From Neptunicoccus cionae (GTDB taxonomy: Bacteria; Pseudomonadota; Alphaproteobacteria; Rhodobacterales; Rhodobacteraceae): a DNA stretch of 64,000 nucleotides. The position numbers were made by a program, and so were the translations under genes. How positions within the stretch are numbered: the stretch's first letter is position 1; each line of letters begins with the position of its first letter. Below, in pieces: positions 43,449 to 54,200 of this stretch. Below the pieces are notes generated by a model that worked only from the letters and a program-made list of their open reading frames with translations, made no database searches and was not told the origin of the DNA. The stretch covers positions 124,001 to 188,000 of the forward strand of contig NZ_BMKA01000002.1 of NCBI RefSeq assembly GCF_014643735.1, given 5' to 3'.

Positions 43449-43907
43449 TTAACGGTCCCGCGGCCTTAAATCAGAGAATTCGTGCAGCAGATCCAGCAAT
43501 TGTTCCATCTTTTCCGGCTTGAAGCGCTGTTCGATCTCTCCGTAAATCTGGTTCGAGGCCTCTACGCATTCTGCCATCAGATCGTGAGCCTTTTGCGTTG
43601 CCCGCACCCAAGACCGGCGCGAATCACGCAGATCACGCTTGCGCTCGACCATGCCGCTCTCTTCCAGAACTTGCAAAATCCGGGTGACACTTGGCATGTG
43701 CATGGCCGTTGCTTCGGTCAAGCTACTGATATCAATACGATCATTCTCTGCAACGACCCGCATCACGCGCCATTGCTGTTCGGTGAACCCGATTTCAGTC
43801 AACTTTGGCCGCCAGTAATACAGCAAAGTTTCCCGCGCGCGGGCCAGAAGGATTGGCAGTGTTCTATTCATAGGCTTCAACCCAGCCAAGGCATTTCGAT
43901 CCTGCAT
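43449..43907 (-). CDS. MarR-family regulator, HpaR-like
   Basis: Winged-helix regulator of 152 residues from ATG 43907. MNRTLPILLARARETLLYYW and GFTEQQWRVMRVV are close to HpaR, the repressor of homoprotocatechuate degradation. The recognition helix is about MHMPSVTRILQVLEESGMVER and the wing RDSRRSWVRAT. A TTG further upstream (43955) would lengthen it, and ATG 43871 would shorten it. No hpa catabolic genes lie in the window, so the target is unknown. A palindrome TTCAATTGAA at 44011 may be its operator. Confidence 0.85.
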   Translation of the reverse strand: MQDRNALAGLKPMNRTLPILLARARETLLYYWRPKLTEIGFTEQQWRVMRVVAENDRIDISSLTEATAMHMPSVTRILQVLEESGMVERKRDLRDSRRSWVRATQKAHDLMAECVEASNQIYGEIEQRFKPEKMEQLLDLLHEFSDLRPRDR

Positions 43908-44218
43908 GATCGTCAAACCTTCTATGAAGGCGCCAGCATCATTCGTATTCAACAAATCGACGCAATTAGCCTTTTCGTATCAATGACTTGCTTCGTGAGG
44001 GATATTAAAATTCAATTGAACAAAAAGGTAAGTAATGCTTCACATGATAACAAACAGTTGAAAAAACGCAAACTTTTTCGCGCCAGAACCTTATTTTATT
44101 AGCCCTACTGCACGTTCCCACACGGGGGACCAGAAACCACACCCGCCAGAAAACGGCGGTAAATGATTTACAAATAGCCCCCGCCAGCTAGATTCCCCCT
44201 ATCAGTAAAGGGAACACT
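43908..44218. other. 311-bp divergent region between the MarR gene and the L,D-transpeptidase
   Basis: No gene is seen. It is A/T-rich around 43980-44105 and contains the palindrome TTCAATTGAA at 44011-44020. Promoters for both neighbours must lie here. Confidence 0.5.
44011..44020. promoter_or_regulatory. Candidate MarR-type operator
   Basis: Perfect 10-bp palindrome TTCAATTGAA, 104 bp before the HpaR-like start, in the style of MarR-family sites. Confidence 0.3.
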
Positions 44219-44836
44219 ATGAAACGACGTGAATTTATAGCTGGTACAATTGCCGTTGGGGCCTACGCCGCAAGCCCGGCTTTTGCCTATGACAATACGA
44301 TTGCCAACGAGCCTCCGATTCCAGATGTGCTTGCTCCGCGGGTAGTGAACATCAAAGGCGGTGCGCCAGGGGAAGTCCACGTGGTGCCGGACCATTACTC
44401 GCTTTATCTTATGTTAGAGGACAACAAGGCGATCCGCTACTATGTCGGAGTTGGCCGCGATGCCCTTTACGAAAGCGGCAGCTTTTTCGTGGGGGCCAAG
44501 AAGAAATGGCCAAGCTGGACGCCAACCCCCGACATGATCAAGCGCGATCCAAAGTCCTACAAACGGTTTGAAGACGGAATGCCAGGCGGACCGAGCAATC
44601 CCTTGGGCGCGCGCGCGCTTTATCTGTTTTATCCGGGTCGTGGTGACAGCTTCCTGCGCATCCACGGCACCAACAAACCCAAGACTATCGGACTGGATGT
44701 TTCAAACGGCTGCGCCCGTCTGGTGAACGCGCATATGGTTGATCTTTACCAGCGTGTGCAGATGAAATCCAAAGTGGTGTTGCACCCCAAGGGGCTTTAT
44801 CCAAAGAAACCCATCGGTTCTGACGTGACCAGCTAA
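44219..44836 (+). CDS. L,D-transpeptidase (YkuD family)
   Basis: Peptidoglycan-modifying enzyme of 205 residues. The N-terminus MKRREFIAGT carries a twin-arginine pair and a signal ending at PAFA. The YkuD catalytic motif is HGTNKPKTIG (His near 145) followed by SNGCARL (Cys near 164). It can form 3-3 cross-links or attach lipoproteins. A terminator follows. It is monocistronic, divergent from the MarR gene. Confidence 0.93.
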   Translation: MKRREFIAGTIAVGAYAASPAFAYDNTIANEPPIPDVLAPRVVNIKGGAPGEVHVVPDHYSLYLMLEDNKAIRYYVGVGRDALYESGSFFVGAKKKWPSWTPTPDMIKRDPKSYKRFEDGMPGGPSNPLGARALYLFYPGRGDSFLRIHGTNKPKTIGLDVSNGCARLVNAHMVDLYQRVQMKSKVVLHPKGLYPKKPIGSDVTS

Positions 44837-44853
44837 ATAGCGACTTCAACACG

Positions 44854-44892
44854 AAAAAAGGCGCGCGAGGATGTCTCCCCGCGCGCCTTTTT
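44854..44892. terminator. Bidirectional terminator
   Basis: AAAAAAGGCGCGCG pairs with CGCGCGCCTTTTT (8-bp GC stem); shared by the L,D-transpeptidase (plus) and aspS (minus). Confidence 0.9.
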
Positions 44893-44908
44893 CTTTGCGT
44901 GATACAGA

Positions 44909-46690
44909 TTAGCTCTCTTGGGGCAGTACCCGCAGGCCCAGCTCGCGCAGTTGTTCGTTAGTCGGCTCGGATGGTCCGCCCAGCATCAGGTCTTCGGCCC
45001 GCTGGTTCATCGGGAACATGATGACCTGACGAATGTTGCTTTCGTCCGCCAGCAGCATCACCAGACGGTCGATCCCTGTGGCGCAACCACCGTGGGGCGG
45101 GGCACCGTAGGTGAAGGCGTTGACCATACCGCCGAAACGCTTGTCCACTTCTTCCGCAGGATAACCGGCGATTTCAAAGGCTTTGTACATGATTTCCGGT
45201 TTGTGGTTCCGGATCGCGCCCGAGATAAGCTCGTATCCGTTACAGGCCAGATCGTACTGGTAGCCGAGAATATCGAGCGGGTCTTTGTTCTCAAAATCCG
45301 CCATTCCGCCTTGTGGCATGGAGAACGGGTTGTGCGAGAAATCAAGTTCGCCGGTTTCTTCGTCTTTTTCATACATCGGGAAATCGACGATCCAGCAGAA
45401 CTCGAACTTGTCTTTGTCGGTCAGGCCCAGTTCTTCGCCGATCACGTTACGCGCACGACCTGCAACACCTTCAAAGGCGCTAGGCTTGCCGCCAAGGAAG
45501 AAGGCCGCATCGCCCACGCCAAGGCCAAGCTGCTCGCGAATGGCTTCAGTGCGTTCGGGGCCGATGTTTTTGGCTAGTGGCCCTGCGGCCTCCATGCCTT
45601 CGCCCTGATCGCGCCAGAAGATGTAGCCCATACCCGGCAGGCCCTCTTGCTGGGCGAATTTGTTCATCCGGTCGCAGAACTTGCGGCTGCCGCCCGTGGG
45701 GGCAGGAATAGCGCGGACTTCTGTGCCTTCGTTTTCCAACAGGGACGCGAAAATCTTGAAACCGGAACCGGCGAAATGTTCAGACACAACTTGCATCTTG
45801 ATCGGGTTCCGCAGGTCCGGCTTGTCAGAGCCATACCACAGCGCAGCATCCTTATAGCTGATCTGCGGCCACTCCTGATTGACGGGACGGCCTTTGCCGA
45901 ATTCTTCCATCACACCTTTCAGAACGGGTTCGATCGTGTCGAATACATCCTGTTGGCTGACAAAGGACATTTCCATATCCAACTGGTAAAAGTCGGTTGG
46001 CGAGCGGTCGGCGCGGGGGTCTTCGTCGCGGAAACACGGTGCGATCTGGAAGTATTTATCAAATCCCGCAACCATGATCAGTTGTTTGAACTGCTGGGGC
46101 GCCTGGGGCAATGCGTAGAATTTACCCGGATGCAGACGGCTTGGCACGAGAAAGTCACGCGCGCCTTCGGGGCTGCTGGCGGTGATGATCGGGGTCTGAA
46201 ATTCGTTGAACCCCTGCCCTTCCATACGCTTGCGGATCGAAGACACCACGTTGGAGCGCAGCATGATGTTGTCATGGAGGCTTTCGCGGCGCAGGTCGAT
46301 GAAGCGGTATTTCAGACGGGTTTCTTCGGGGTATTCCTGATCGCCAAACACCGGCAGCGGCAGTTCGGCTGCTTCGCCCAAAACCTCCATATCGCGGATG
46401 AACACTTCGACTTCACCGGTCGGCAGCTTGGGGTTCACCAGCTCGGGAGAGCGTGCCATGACGGTGCCGTCGATACGGATCACCCATTCGGAGCGTACTT
46501 TTTCGATGTCTTTGAACACGGGGCTGTCGGGATCGGCCAGAACCTGTGTTATGCCGTAATGGTCCCGCAGATCGATGAACAGGATGCCGCCGTGATCGCG
46601 CACACGGTGGACCCACCCCGAGAGCCGCACGGTATCACCCACGTTCGACGCGTTTAATTCGGAACAGGTGTGGCTGCGATAGGCGTGCAT
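44909..46690 (-). CDS. aspS: Aspartyl-tRNA synthetase
   Basis: Class II synthetase of 593 residues, the bacterial length: OB-fold anticodon domain (about 1-105), catalytic core and GAD insertion domain (about 280-420). Motif 2 is seen in [20 protein letters not shown] and motif 3 in [10 protein letters not shown] near 540. With gatCA present it may be the non-discriminating form that also charges tRNA-Asn, but this cannot be decided by eye. It begins next to the divergent methyltransferase gene. Confidence 0.97.
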   Translation of the reverse strand: MHAYRSHTCSELNASNVGDTVRLSGWVHRVRDHGGILFIDLRDHYGITQVLADPDSPVFKDIEKVRSEWVIRIDGTVMARSPELVNPKLPTGEVEVFIRDMEVLGEAAELPLPVFGDQEYPEETRLKYRFIDLRRESLHDNIMLRSNVVSSIRKRMEGQGFNEFQTPIITASSPEGARDFLVPSRLHPGKFYALPQAPQQFKQLIMVAGFDKYFQIAPCFRDEDPRADRSPTDFYQLDMEMSFVSQQDVFDTIEPVLKGVMEEFGKGRPVNQEWPQISYKDAALWYGSDKPDLRNPIKMQVVSEHFAGSGFKIFASLLENEGTEVRAIPAPTGGSRKFCDRMNKFAQQEGLPGMGYIFWRDQGEGMEAAGPLAKNIGPERTEAIREQLGLGVGDAAFFLGGKPSAFEGVAGRARNVIGEELGLTDKDKFEFCWIVDFPMYEKDEETGELDFSHNPFSMPQGGMADFENKDPLDILGYQYDLACNGYELISGAIRNHKPEIMYKAFEIAGYPAEEVDKRFGGMVNAFTYGAPPHGGCATGIDRLVMLLADESNIRQVIMFPMNQRAEDLMLGGPSEPTNEQLRELGLRVLPQES

Positions 46691-46840
46691 TTGGATATCC
46701 TTCAGGCGTCTTTGTACAGGGGTTTAATCACTCTGCGCATTGACCGTGTCAAAGCCCAGTTGTCAAGGGAACCTTGGGGTTTTGCCCTGAAATCCCCGCA
46801 AAACCTTGCAATTCCCGTCCAATCTGGCGATCCTGCCCCT

Positions 46841-47485
46841 ATGTCACAAAAACGAACCCCGACCGAGTTGTTGGAAGGCGCCTATAAGATCGAAACCCCG
46901 CAGGATTCTGTCGAGTATTATCAGGATTTTGCCGATCACTATGACGCAGAATTTGCACAGAAGCTTGGCTACGTGTACCCGCGGATCATCGCTGATCATT
47001 ACCGCAAGGCAGCAACGCCATTTGACCGTCCGGTGGCAGACATCGGCTGTGGCACAGGATTGGTCGCTGAGGCCATAAACCTGCCCCGCGCTGAAATTGA
47101 AGGTTTTGATATTTCACCCGAAATGCTGGAACGGGCACGGCAAAAGGGGCTTTATGGCGGTTTGCATCGGGTGGATCTAACACAGCCTCTGATCCCGCCG
47201 CAGACCCTATTCGGGGCGGTGGTCTCGGCGGGGGCATTCACCCACGGACATCTTGGGCCGGAACCATTGGAAAACCTGTTGGCATTGGCACAAACGGACG
47301 CATTATTCTGCATTGGCGTGAACGCGCAGCACTATAGGGACAAAGGGTTCGCAGCGGTTCTTGCACGTTTGCGAAAACAAGGCCGGATCAGTGCGCCGAA
47401 GCTGAAAAACGTGCCGATCTATTCTGACCCCGACAGCGCCCATGGTGCGGATACGGCACAGGTCCTGCTGTATCGAAAGCGCTAG
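46841..47485 (+). CDS. SAM-dependent methyltransferase, class I
   Basis: Protein of 214 residues with motif I VADIGCGTGLVAEA (about 64-77), FDISPEMLERARQKG (motif post-I) and a Rossmann-like fold throughout. Substrate unknown; it resembles UbiE/TPMT-like small-molecule methyltransferases. ATG 46841 (MSQKRTPTEL) is used because the open frame before it overlaps aspS and reads as non-coding. It converges with pabC (3 bp between stops). Confidence 0.82.
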   Translation: MSQKRTPTELLEGAYKIETPQDSVEYYQDFADHYDAEFAQKLGYVYPRIIADHYRKAATPFDRPVADIGCGTGLVAEAINLPRAEIEGFDISPEMLERARQKGLYGGLHRVDLTQPLIPPQTLFGAVVSAGAFTHGHLGPEPLENLLALAQTDALFCIGVNAQHYRDKGFAAVLARLRKQGRISAPKLKNVPIYSDPDSAHGADTAQVLLYRKR

Positions 47486-47488
47486 GCG

Positions 47489-48124
47489 CTACACCAATAC
47501 GGCAGGGATTAATCCGCGCAGGGAGTTGCCCACAAAGATCTCTGCCCCTTGCAAATCTTGCGGTGTAAGCAGCGCCTCTTGCGCGCGCCCAGTGTCGAGC
47601 AATTCCTGCCGCAACACGCCTGCCAGCAGACCGCTGGAAAGGGGTGGCGTCAGCAGCACCCCGTCCCGCCCCACAAACAGATTGGTGATGGTCCCTTCGC
47701 ACAGATGCCCGTTTTCGTTCAAGAAAATCAGCTCCTCCACATCGTCGGGCATCTTGGCTCGCACCCTGTCATAGACCGCCCTGTTAGAAGTTTTCACCTG
47801 CAACCAAGGATCATCCGAACGCAGCACCACATCGCTGATCCCGACCCGCCAGACCTGTGGCGGTGTGGTCAGCTCGCTGGTGCTGACCCCGATGCGCCCG
47901 TCCAGATCAATCGTCATACGCACCCGTGCAGGCAGCATATCGACCGCGGTGCCAAGACTGTGCAGCGCCTCCCCCCGATCGAAAGGTATATCTAGCCGCG
48001 CACAGGTGGCTTCGGCGCGATCCATATGCAGACCGAGACGTGCAAATCCGTCTTTTGGCGAATAGCCGAGCGTTTCGATGACTACCAAACCGGCGGGAGC
48101 AAGGTCGCGTAACGTGCCTTCCAT
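47489..48124 (-). CDS. pabC: Aminodeoxychorismate lyase-like, class IV aminotransferase
   Basis: PLP enzyme of 211 residues. In folate synthesis PabC splits aminodeoxychorismate to p-aminobenzoate and pyruvate. The PLP Lys lies in QVKTSNRAVYD (about 110) and the family motif NENGHLCEGTITNLF follows. It is short for the family and overlaps pabB by 43 nt. The function is assigned mainly from this pairing with pabB. Confidence 0.85.
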   Translation of the reverse strand: MEGTLRDLAPAGLVVIETLGYSPKDGFARLGLHMDRAEATCARLDIPFDRGEALHSLGTAVDMLPARVRMTIDLDGRIGVSTSELTTPPQVWRVGISDVVLRSDDPWLQVKTSNRAVYDRVRAKMPDDVEELIFLNENGHLCEGTITNLFVGRDGVLLTPPLSSGLLAGVLRQELLDTGRAQEALLTPQDLQGAEIFVGNSLRGLIPAVLV

Positions 48125-49242
48125 AGGGCCTCCTCATATTCTGACGGGGCGGTGCTGTCGTAAACGACGCCGCCCCCTACATTCAGGCGCGCCGTGCCGT
48201 CTTCGGCCAGCGACAGGGTGCGGATGGCCACGTTGAACGCCGCCGCGCCATCCGGTGCGATCCAGCCGATAGAGCCGCAATAAATATCGCGGGGGCTGTG
48301 CTCCAGATCGTTAATCACTTCCATCGCGCGGATTTTCGGCGCGCCGGTGATTGATCCACAGGGAAACAGGGCCGTGAAAAGATCAAACAGCCCCACATCG
48401 CGGCGCATCTGCGCGGTTACGAGTGATGTCATTTGATGGACGGTGGCATAGCTTTCGACGGTAAACAGCTCTGGCACCTTGACCGTGCCAAGCTCGGCTA
48501 CGCGGCTGATATCATTGCGCAAAAGATCAACGATCATCAGGTTTTCAGCGCGGTTCTTTGCGTCATTCGCCAAAAACGCCTTCAACTCTGCGTCCTCGGC
48601 CTCGGTCTTGCCGCGCGGCACTGTGCCTTTCATCGGGCGGGTGGAAATCCGGCCCGTATCATCCACGCGGAAGAACAGTTCGGGGGAGCGTGAAACAATC
48701 GCATCCCCGACGCCGAGGTTAACAATCCCGCCGTAATTCACCGGCTGCACCCGTGCGAGCGCGCCGTACAACCCTTCGGGTGTGCCAGACCATTTCGCCC
48801 GCATCGGAAAGGTCAGGTTGGTCTGATAAAAATCACCCGAACGGATGTATTCTGCCACCTGATCAAACGCACGAGCATAGGTGTCCCCGTCCCACAACGG
48901 CTCAGGCGCGCTGAGCCTTGCGCGGGGTTCATCCGTAAGCGCTTTTTCAAGAACCGCAGCAGTTGCGGCTTCATCTGGTCCGTCGAACACCCCGAAACAC
49001 AGCAAGGGCGCGCGGCGGGTGTCTGGCAGGCGTGCGGCGAGTTTGGGTTCCAGCACATAGCCCAGTTCATAACTTGCAAATCCCGCGAGCCAGCGCCCCG
49101 CGTCTTTGGCCGCCTGAAGCGCTGCGAAAGCGGCTGGCACCTCTTCTGGCGTATAAGCCACAATCAGTTCTTCAGGACACGCAAAAGCCTGCGCCCTGTT
49201 GTCAGGGCCGAAATCCACCAGAATGTAGGGCGTCTCAGTCAT
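48082..49242 (-). CDS. pabB: Aminodeoxychorismate synthase component I
   Basis: Chorismate-binding enzyme of 386 residues that aminates chorismate to aminodeoxychorismate with a glutamine amidotransferase partner (PabA, not in the window). The motif RPMKGTVPRG carries the nucleophilic Lys of the PabB type. RAENLMIVDLLRNDISRV and the CGSITGAPKIRAMEVI block are conserved. It overlaps pabC in a different frame and both share one transcript. Confidence 0.92.
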   Translation of the reverse strand: MTETPYILVDFGPDNRAQAFACPEELIVAYTPEEVPAAFAALQAAKDAGRWLAGFASYELGYVLEPKLAARLPDTRRAPLLCFGVFDGPDEAATAAVLEKALTDEPRARLSAPEPLWDGDTYARAFDQVAEYIRSGDFYQTNLTFPMRAKWSGTPEGLYGALARVQPVNYGGIVNLGVGDAIVSRSPELFFRVDDTGRISTRPMKGTVPRGKTEAEDAELKAFLANDAKNRAENLMIVDLLRNDISRVAELGTVKVPELFTVESYATVHQMTSLVTAQMRRDVGLFDLFTALFPCGSITGAPKIRAMEVINDLEHSPRDIYCGSIGWIAPDGAAAFNVAIRTLSLAEDGTARLNVGGGVVYDSTAPSEYEEALWKARYATLLPPVW

Positions 49243-49294
49243 TCCATTGCCATAGCGCAGGCATCAGGGTTTGGGAACAGGCACAAGCGACCGG

Positions 49295-49795
49295 TCAGGA
49301 CACCAATCCGGTCTCTTTCAACATGCCGCGCCGTTTGGCTTCGTAATAGTAGCCGCGCGAATACCATTTCACCGCTGTTGCGTGATCCCCGTCAGACAGC
49401 AACCAAGCGCCGCGCAGGTATTTGACCGCATATTGCAGATTGGTATCTGCATCCAGCAAATCGGACGGTTTCCCCCGAAACCCCATAGTGCGCGCAGTTG
49501 CGGGCAGGATTTGCATCAGCCCGTAGTAAGGACCATTGCGGGCATAAGGGCGGTGGGTGCTTTCGCGAATGATCTGACGTTGGACCAGCGCCACAGGCAC
49601 ATCGTAATAGTTCGCCCATTTCACGATCAGCTTGCGCAACGCGGGGGTTTCGTTCGGGTATAGCGGTCTGGTGTTCGCGGTAGATACCTGTGCCCGCGCC
49701 GTCTTTGCTTCACGCCCCCGGCCACAACCTGCCAAGCCCACAGCTATAAGCCCGATAGCCGTTCTTCTGGAAAACTTATCCAATGTCGCCCCCAT
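49295..49795 (-). CDS. Lytic transglycosylase lipoprotein (SLT domain)
   Basis: Predicted periplasmic muramidase-like enzyme of 166 residues. The SLT fold is marked by the catalytic Glu in RESTHRPYA (about 77) and by GPYYGLMQILPATARTMG (about 86-103). The N-terminus has a lipobox GLAGC after SRRTAIGLIAV, i.e. a lipoprotein signal that also contains a twin-arginine pair. ATG 49795 is used; two upstream in-frame starts would add 12 residues before the signal. No clear ribosome site is seen for any of them. Confidence 0.85.
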   Translation of the reverse strand: MGATLDKFSRRTAIGLIAVGLAGCGRGREAKTARAQVSTANTRPLYPNETPALRKLIVKWANYYDVPVALVQRQIIRESTHRPYARNGPYYGLMQILPATARTMGFRGKPSDLLDADTNLQYAVKYLRGAWLLSDGDHATAVKWYSRGYYYEAKRRGMLKETGLVS

Positions 49796-49849
49796 GTGCA
49801 GCGTTTTACGTTTTTTGCTGTGTATCATCACAGGGGCGGTGGGACAGAA

Positions 49850-50503
49850 CTAAATCAAAGTACGAGCACGAACCCGCTCAGGCGAATCCAGATGGGGGGT
49901 CGCGCAGAATTGCAGAAGGTGCAGATCATCCCCGACCATCTCAAATTTATGTACAGAAGTATGGGCAATGCGCAGGAACACCTCGGATTTGCGCCGGATG
50001 TCCAGATCCAGTGCCACCGCCATCAGGGTTGCAATCACGCCGGTAGAGCTGACCACTATCACGCGATCCTCGGCCTGTGCAATATTGCGCACCGCGCCAA
50101 GTATCCGCCCGCGAAAATCCGCATAGCTTTCCAGATCGTCACCCACTTCGGCGCGGGACCACGCGCCAAGCACCTCTGCCACATGGGTCTGGAATTCTTC
50201 CTGACTGGTGGGGGTGGCCAACCCGTGCGAGGTTTCAAGCACACCCGCGAGACCGAAATAATCCATCTCGTTCAGGCGTGCGTCGGTCTGGTAATCCACA
50301 CCGTCCAACCCCATCGACAGGCCGGTCTGCATTTGCCGGCGCATGGTGCCGGTTACAACGCGATCAAAGGCATGATCCGCGTCCAGATGTTCCCCCAGCC
50401 AGCGGGCCTGCTGGTGTCCCAAATCCGACAGGTTGTCGTAACTCGCTTCGTCTTTCGCACCCGTCTGCGCCTGTCCGTGGCGCACCATTATAATCTCTGC
50501 CAT
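49850..50503 (-). CDS. Histidine phosphatase family protein
   Basis: Phosphoglycerate-mutase-like enzyme of 217 residues. The catalytic loop is MVRHGQA (His near 9), with VVTGTMRRQMQT holding the second Arg, LNEMDYFG the Glu, and the second His probably in IAHTSVHKF near 180. Substrate unknown. ATG 50503 follows GGCAGGG; the long open frame upstream overlaps the start of carB on the other strand and is not coding. Confidence 0.85.
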   Translation of the reverse strand: MAEIIMVRHGQAQTGAKDEASYDNLSDLGHQQARWLGEHLDADHAFDRVVTGTMRRQMQTGLSMGLDGVDYQTDARLNEMDYFGLAGVLETSHGLATPTSQEEFQTHVAEVLGAWSRAEVGDDLESYADFRGRILGAVRNIAQAEDRVIVVSSTGVIATLMAVALDLDIRRKSEVFLRIAHTSVHKFEMVGDDLHLLQFCATPHLDSPERVRARTLI

Positions 50504-50678
50504 TCTACCCTGCCTTTTACTTATGCAGCTTCTTGCCAAATTAGCAGCGACACCACAACCAATTCCCCTTGAACCGCCTGCCTTGTGGACTATAACCACG
50601 ACAATTTGCAATCGCCCCCCGAATCCACAGTGCAAGGCTGCGCCGTGATGACGGGCGGGCCAAGCCTTGGGGCCGTCC

Positions 50679-53600
50679 ATGCCAAAAAGAACCGATATCG
50701 ACACCGTAATGATCATCGGAGCCGGGCCTATTATTATTGGTCAGGCCTGCGAGTTCGACTATTCCGGCGCACAAGCCTGTAAAGCCCTGCGCGAGGAAGG
50801 CTACCGCGTTGTGCTCGTCAACTCCAACCCCGCAACCATCATGACCGACCCGAATATGGCAGATGCCACTTATATCGAGCCGATCACACCGGACGTTGTG
50901 GCCAAAATCATCGAACGTGAAACGACTGCGCGTCCGGATGAAAAGCTGGTGCTGCTGCCGACGATGGGCGGACAGACCGGCCTGAACACGGCGCTGGCGC
51001 TGGACGAGGACGGCACGCTGGAGAAATTCGGGATCGAGCTGATCGGCGCGGACCGCAAAGCGATCGAGATGGCCGAGGACCGCAAACTGTTCCGCGAAGC
51101 GATGGACCGGCTTGGCATTGAAAACCCCCGCGCCACCATCGCCGAAAGCATGGAAGAAGCCATGGCGGCGATTGACGATGTGGGCCTGCCCGCGATCATC
51201 CGTCCTGCCTTTACCATGGGCGGCACTGGCGGTGGCATTGCTTACAATCGCAAGGACTACGAAGAAATCTGCGCCAGCGGGCTGGATGCCTCCCCGACCA
51301 GCCAGATCCTGATCGACGAGAGCCTGCTGGGCTGGAAGGAATTTGAAATGGAAGTGGTCCGCGACAAAGCGGATAACGCCATTATCGTTTGTGCCATTGA
51401 AAACGTGGACCCGATGGGGGTTCACACCGGGGATTCCATCACTGTGGCCCCTGCCCTGACCTTGACCGACAAGGAATACCAGATGATGCGGACCCACAGC
51501 ATTAACGTGCTGCGGGAAATCGGCGTGGAAACCGGCGGATCGAACGTGCAGTGGTCGGTGAACCCTGCGGATGGCCGTATGGTTGTGATTGAAATGAATC
51601 CGCGTGTGTCCCGCTCTTCGGCGCTGGCGTCCAAGGCGACAGGTTTTCCGATTGCCAAGGTCGCTGCCAAACTGGCCGTAGGCTACACGCTGGACGAGCT
51701 GGACAATGACATCACCAAGGTGACTCCCGCTTCGTTTGAGCCTTCTATCGATTATGTTGTCACCAAGATCCCACGCTTTGCCTTTGAAAAATTTCCGGGC
51801 GCCGAAGCAACTCTGACCACAGCGATGAAATCCGTCGGAGAGGTCATGTCCATTGGCCGCTCCATCCACGAGAGCATGCAAAAAGCGCTGACCTCTATGG
51901 AAACCGGTCTGACCGGCTTTGATGATCTGGCGATTGACGGCTGCCCGCCGCTTGACACTTGTGTGCGTGAAGACGACCCCGACCAAAGCCTGCCTTTCAT
52001 CCTGCGCGGTGCCAATGCAGACGACCAGACCGCAATCGACAAATCCGTGACCCGCGCGCTGGCGCTGCAAACGCCTGACCGGATGCGCACCATTGCCCAA
52101 GCCATGCGTTATGGTTTTTCCGACGATGAAATAAACGAAATCACCAGCTTTGACCCGTGGTTTCTGGAACGCATTCGCGAAATCATTGCCATTGAAAAGG
52201 ACATCCTTGTCAACGGCTTGCCAGAAACGGCCAAGGGCCTGCGCCGCCTGAAGATGTTCGGCTTTACGGATGCACGCCTTGCCAAACTTTCAGGGCAGAG
52301 CGAACGGGACGTTCGGATCAACCGCACCACACTCGGTGTGACGGCTGTGTTCAAACGCATCGACACCTGCGCTGCCGAGTTTGAGGCGCAAACCCCCTAT
52401 ATGTACTCCACCTACGAAATGGACGCGATGGGAGAGGTCGAATGCGAAGCCCGCCCGACCAACCGCAAGAAAGTGGTCATTCTGGGGGGCGGTCCGAACC
52501 GGATCGGCCAAGGTATCGAGTTCGATTACTGCTGCTGTCACGCCTGTTACGCGCTAACGGATGCGGGCTATGAAACCATTATGGTGAACTGTAACCCTGA
52601 AACGGTTTCCACGGACTATGACACATCGGATCGTCTGTATTTCGAACCGCTGACGCTGGAACATGTTCTGGAAATCCTGCGGGTTGAACAGGAAAACGGC
52701 ACCCTTCACGGTGTGATTGTGCAGTTCGGCGGGCAGACCCCACTGAAACTGGCCAATGCCCTGGAAGAGGAAGGCATCCCGATCCTTGGCACCACACCGG
52801 ACGCGATTGATCTGGCCGAAGACCGTGAACGCTTCCAGAAACTGTTGGAAGACCTGAAGCTGAAGCAACCCCATAACGGCATCGCCAGCACCGCTGAGCA
52901 AGCCTTCGAGATTGCCAAGGATGTCGGCTTTCCGCTTGTGATCCGGCCTTCCTATGTTCTGGGCGGACGCGGCATGGAAATCGTGCGTGATACGGCCCAT
53001 CTGGAACGCTACATCAACGAAGCGGTGGAAGTATCCGGCGACAGCCCTGTGCTGCTCGACAGCTACCTCTCCGGCGCGGTTGAGGTGGACGTAGATGCAC
53101 TGTGCGACGGCGAGACTGTCCATGTGGCGGGCATCATGCAGCACATCGAGGAAGCGGGCGTACACTCCGGTGACAGCGCCTGTTCGCTGCCGCCCTACTC
53201 GCTTGGGCAGGGCATCATCGACGAATTGAAACGCCAGTCCACAGATATGGCACTTGCGTTGAATGTTGTGGGCCTGATGAACGTGCAATTCGCGATCAAA
53301 AACGGTGAGATCTTCATTCTGGAAGTGAACCCCCGCGCCTCGCGCACCGTGCCGTTTGTGGCCAAAGCGGTGAATTCCCCCATTGCCGCAATCGCTGCGC
53401 GGGTGATGGCCGGCGAGAAACTGGGTAACTTCGATCTGAAAGACCCACAAACCAAACACTTCGCGGTGAAAGAGGCCGTGCTGCCCTTCGCCCGCTTCCC
53501 GGGTGTGGACACGCTGCTTGGCCCAGAAATGCGCTCTACCGGTGAGGTAATGGGCTTGGATAAATCGTTTGATCGTGCCTTCCTGAAAGCACAGATGGGC

Positions 53601-54014
53601 GCTGGTCACACGCTGCCTTCGGACGGGACCGTGTTCATCTCGATCAAAGACGAGGATAAGACCCCGCAAATGATCGAAGCCGCGCAAATCCTGAAAGAAG
53701 CCGGCTTTGACATCGTCGCGACGCGGGGAACTGCGGCGTTTCTGGAGGAGGCTGGGATTGCGGCCGAGGTTGTTAACAAAGTCTATGAAGGCCGCCCCAA
53801 CGTGGTGGACCGCCTCAGCAACGGCGATATTAATCTTGTGTTCAATACAACCGAAGGTGCTGACTCCATTCAGGACAGTCGCGCGATTCGATCCGAAGCG
53901 CTTTATGGCAAAATTGTGTACAACACGACCGCAGCCGCCAGTTACGCAGCCGCCCGCGCCATCCGCAATATCCGCGAAGGTGATCTGGAAGTCTCTCCAC
54001 TCCAGAACTACTAA
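50679..54014 (+). CDS. carB: Carbamoyl-phosphate synthase large subunit
   Basis: Makes carbamoyl phosphate for arginine and pyrimidines, using ammonia from CarA (not in the window). The 1111-residue protein has two homologous ATP-grasp halves, each with its own pre-ATP-grasp part: [19 protein letters not shown] near 12-30 and [19 protein letters not shown] near 605. The C-terminal MGS-like allosteric domain spans about 965-1111. ATG 50679 begins [15 protein letters not shown] strong terminator follows. Confidence 0.97.
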   Translation: MPKRTDIDTVMIIGAGPIIIGQACEFDYSGAQACKALREEGYRVVLVNSNPATIMTDPNMADATYIEPITPDVVAKIIERETTARPDEKLVLLPTMGGQTGLNTALALDEDGTLEKFGIELIGADRKAIEMAEDRKLFREAMDRLGIENPRATIAESMEEAMAAIDDVGLPAIIRPAFTMGGTGGGIAYNRKDYEEICASGLDASPTSQILIDESLLGWKEFEMEVVRDKADNAIIVCAIENVDPMGVHTGDSITVAPALTLTDKEYQMMRTHSINVLREIGVETGGSNVQWSVNPADGRMVVIEMNPRVSRSSALASKATGFPIAKVAAKLAVGYTLDELDNDITKVTPASFEPSIDYVVTKIPRFAFEKFPGAEATLTTAMKSVGEVMSIGRSIHESMQKALTSMETGLTGFDDLAIDGCPPLDTCVREDDPDQSLPFILRGANADDQTAIDKSVTRALALQTPDRMRTIAQAMRYGFSDDEINEITSFDPWFLERIREIIAIEKDILVNGLPETAKGLRRLKMFGFTDARLAKLSGQSERDVRINRTTLGVTAVFKRIDTCAAEFEAQTPYMYSTYEMDAMGEVECEARPTNRKKVVILGGGPNRIGQGIEFDYCCCHACYALTDAGYETIMVNCNPETVSTDYDTSDRLYFEPLTLEHVLEILRVEQENGTLHGVIVQFGGQTPLKLANALEEEGIPILGTTPDAIDLAEDRERFQKLLEDLKLKQPHNGIASTAEQAFEIAKDVGFPLVIRPSYVLGGRGMEIVRDTAHLERYINEAVEVSGDSPVLLDSYLSGAVEVDVDALCDGETVHVAGIMQHIEEAGVHSGDSACSLPPYSLGQGIIDELKRQSTDMALALNVVGLMNVQFAIKNGEIFILEVNPRASRTVPFVAKAVNSPIAAIAARVMAGEKLGNFDLKDPQTKHFAVKEAVLPFARFPGVDTLLGPEMRSTGEVMGLDKSFDRAFLKAQMGAGHTLPSDGTVFISIKDEDKTPQMIEAAQILKEAGFDIVATRGTAAFLEEAGIAAEVVNKVYEGRPNVVDRLSNGDINLVFNTTEGADSIQDSRAIRSEALYGKIVYNTTAAASYAAARAIRNIREGDLEVSPLQNY

Positions 54015-54036
54015 ACACCTGTAAATAAAAGACATT

Positions 54037-54072
54037 CACGCCTCGCGACACTCTCGCGGGGCGTGTTTTTTT
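54037..54072 (+). terminator. Terminator after carB
   Basis: CACGCCTCGCGA pairs with TCGCGGGGCGTG and is followed by seven T. Confidence 0.9.
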
Positions 54073-54200
54073 GTGCGGTTACCCAACCCCAAATCATTTT
54101 CCTTGCAATATTTCTGCCACATTTCGAACAAAATACGCGCACATTTCAAAATTTGCAGGTAGTTTTACGTATATAGAACCGCTCAACGTAGGAGAGTATC

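Noticed and set aside
50541-54035. Two very long open frames on the minus strand opposite carB
   Set aside because: They mirror the codon structure of carB, contain no recognisable domain and no ribosome site, and carB itself is certain. They are by-products of high G/C at third positions.
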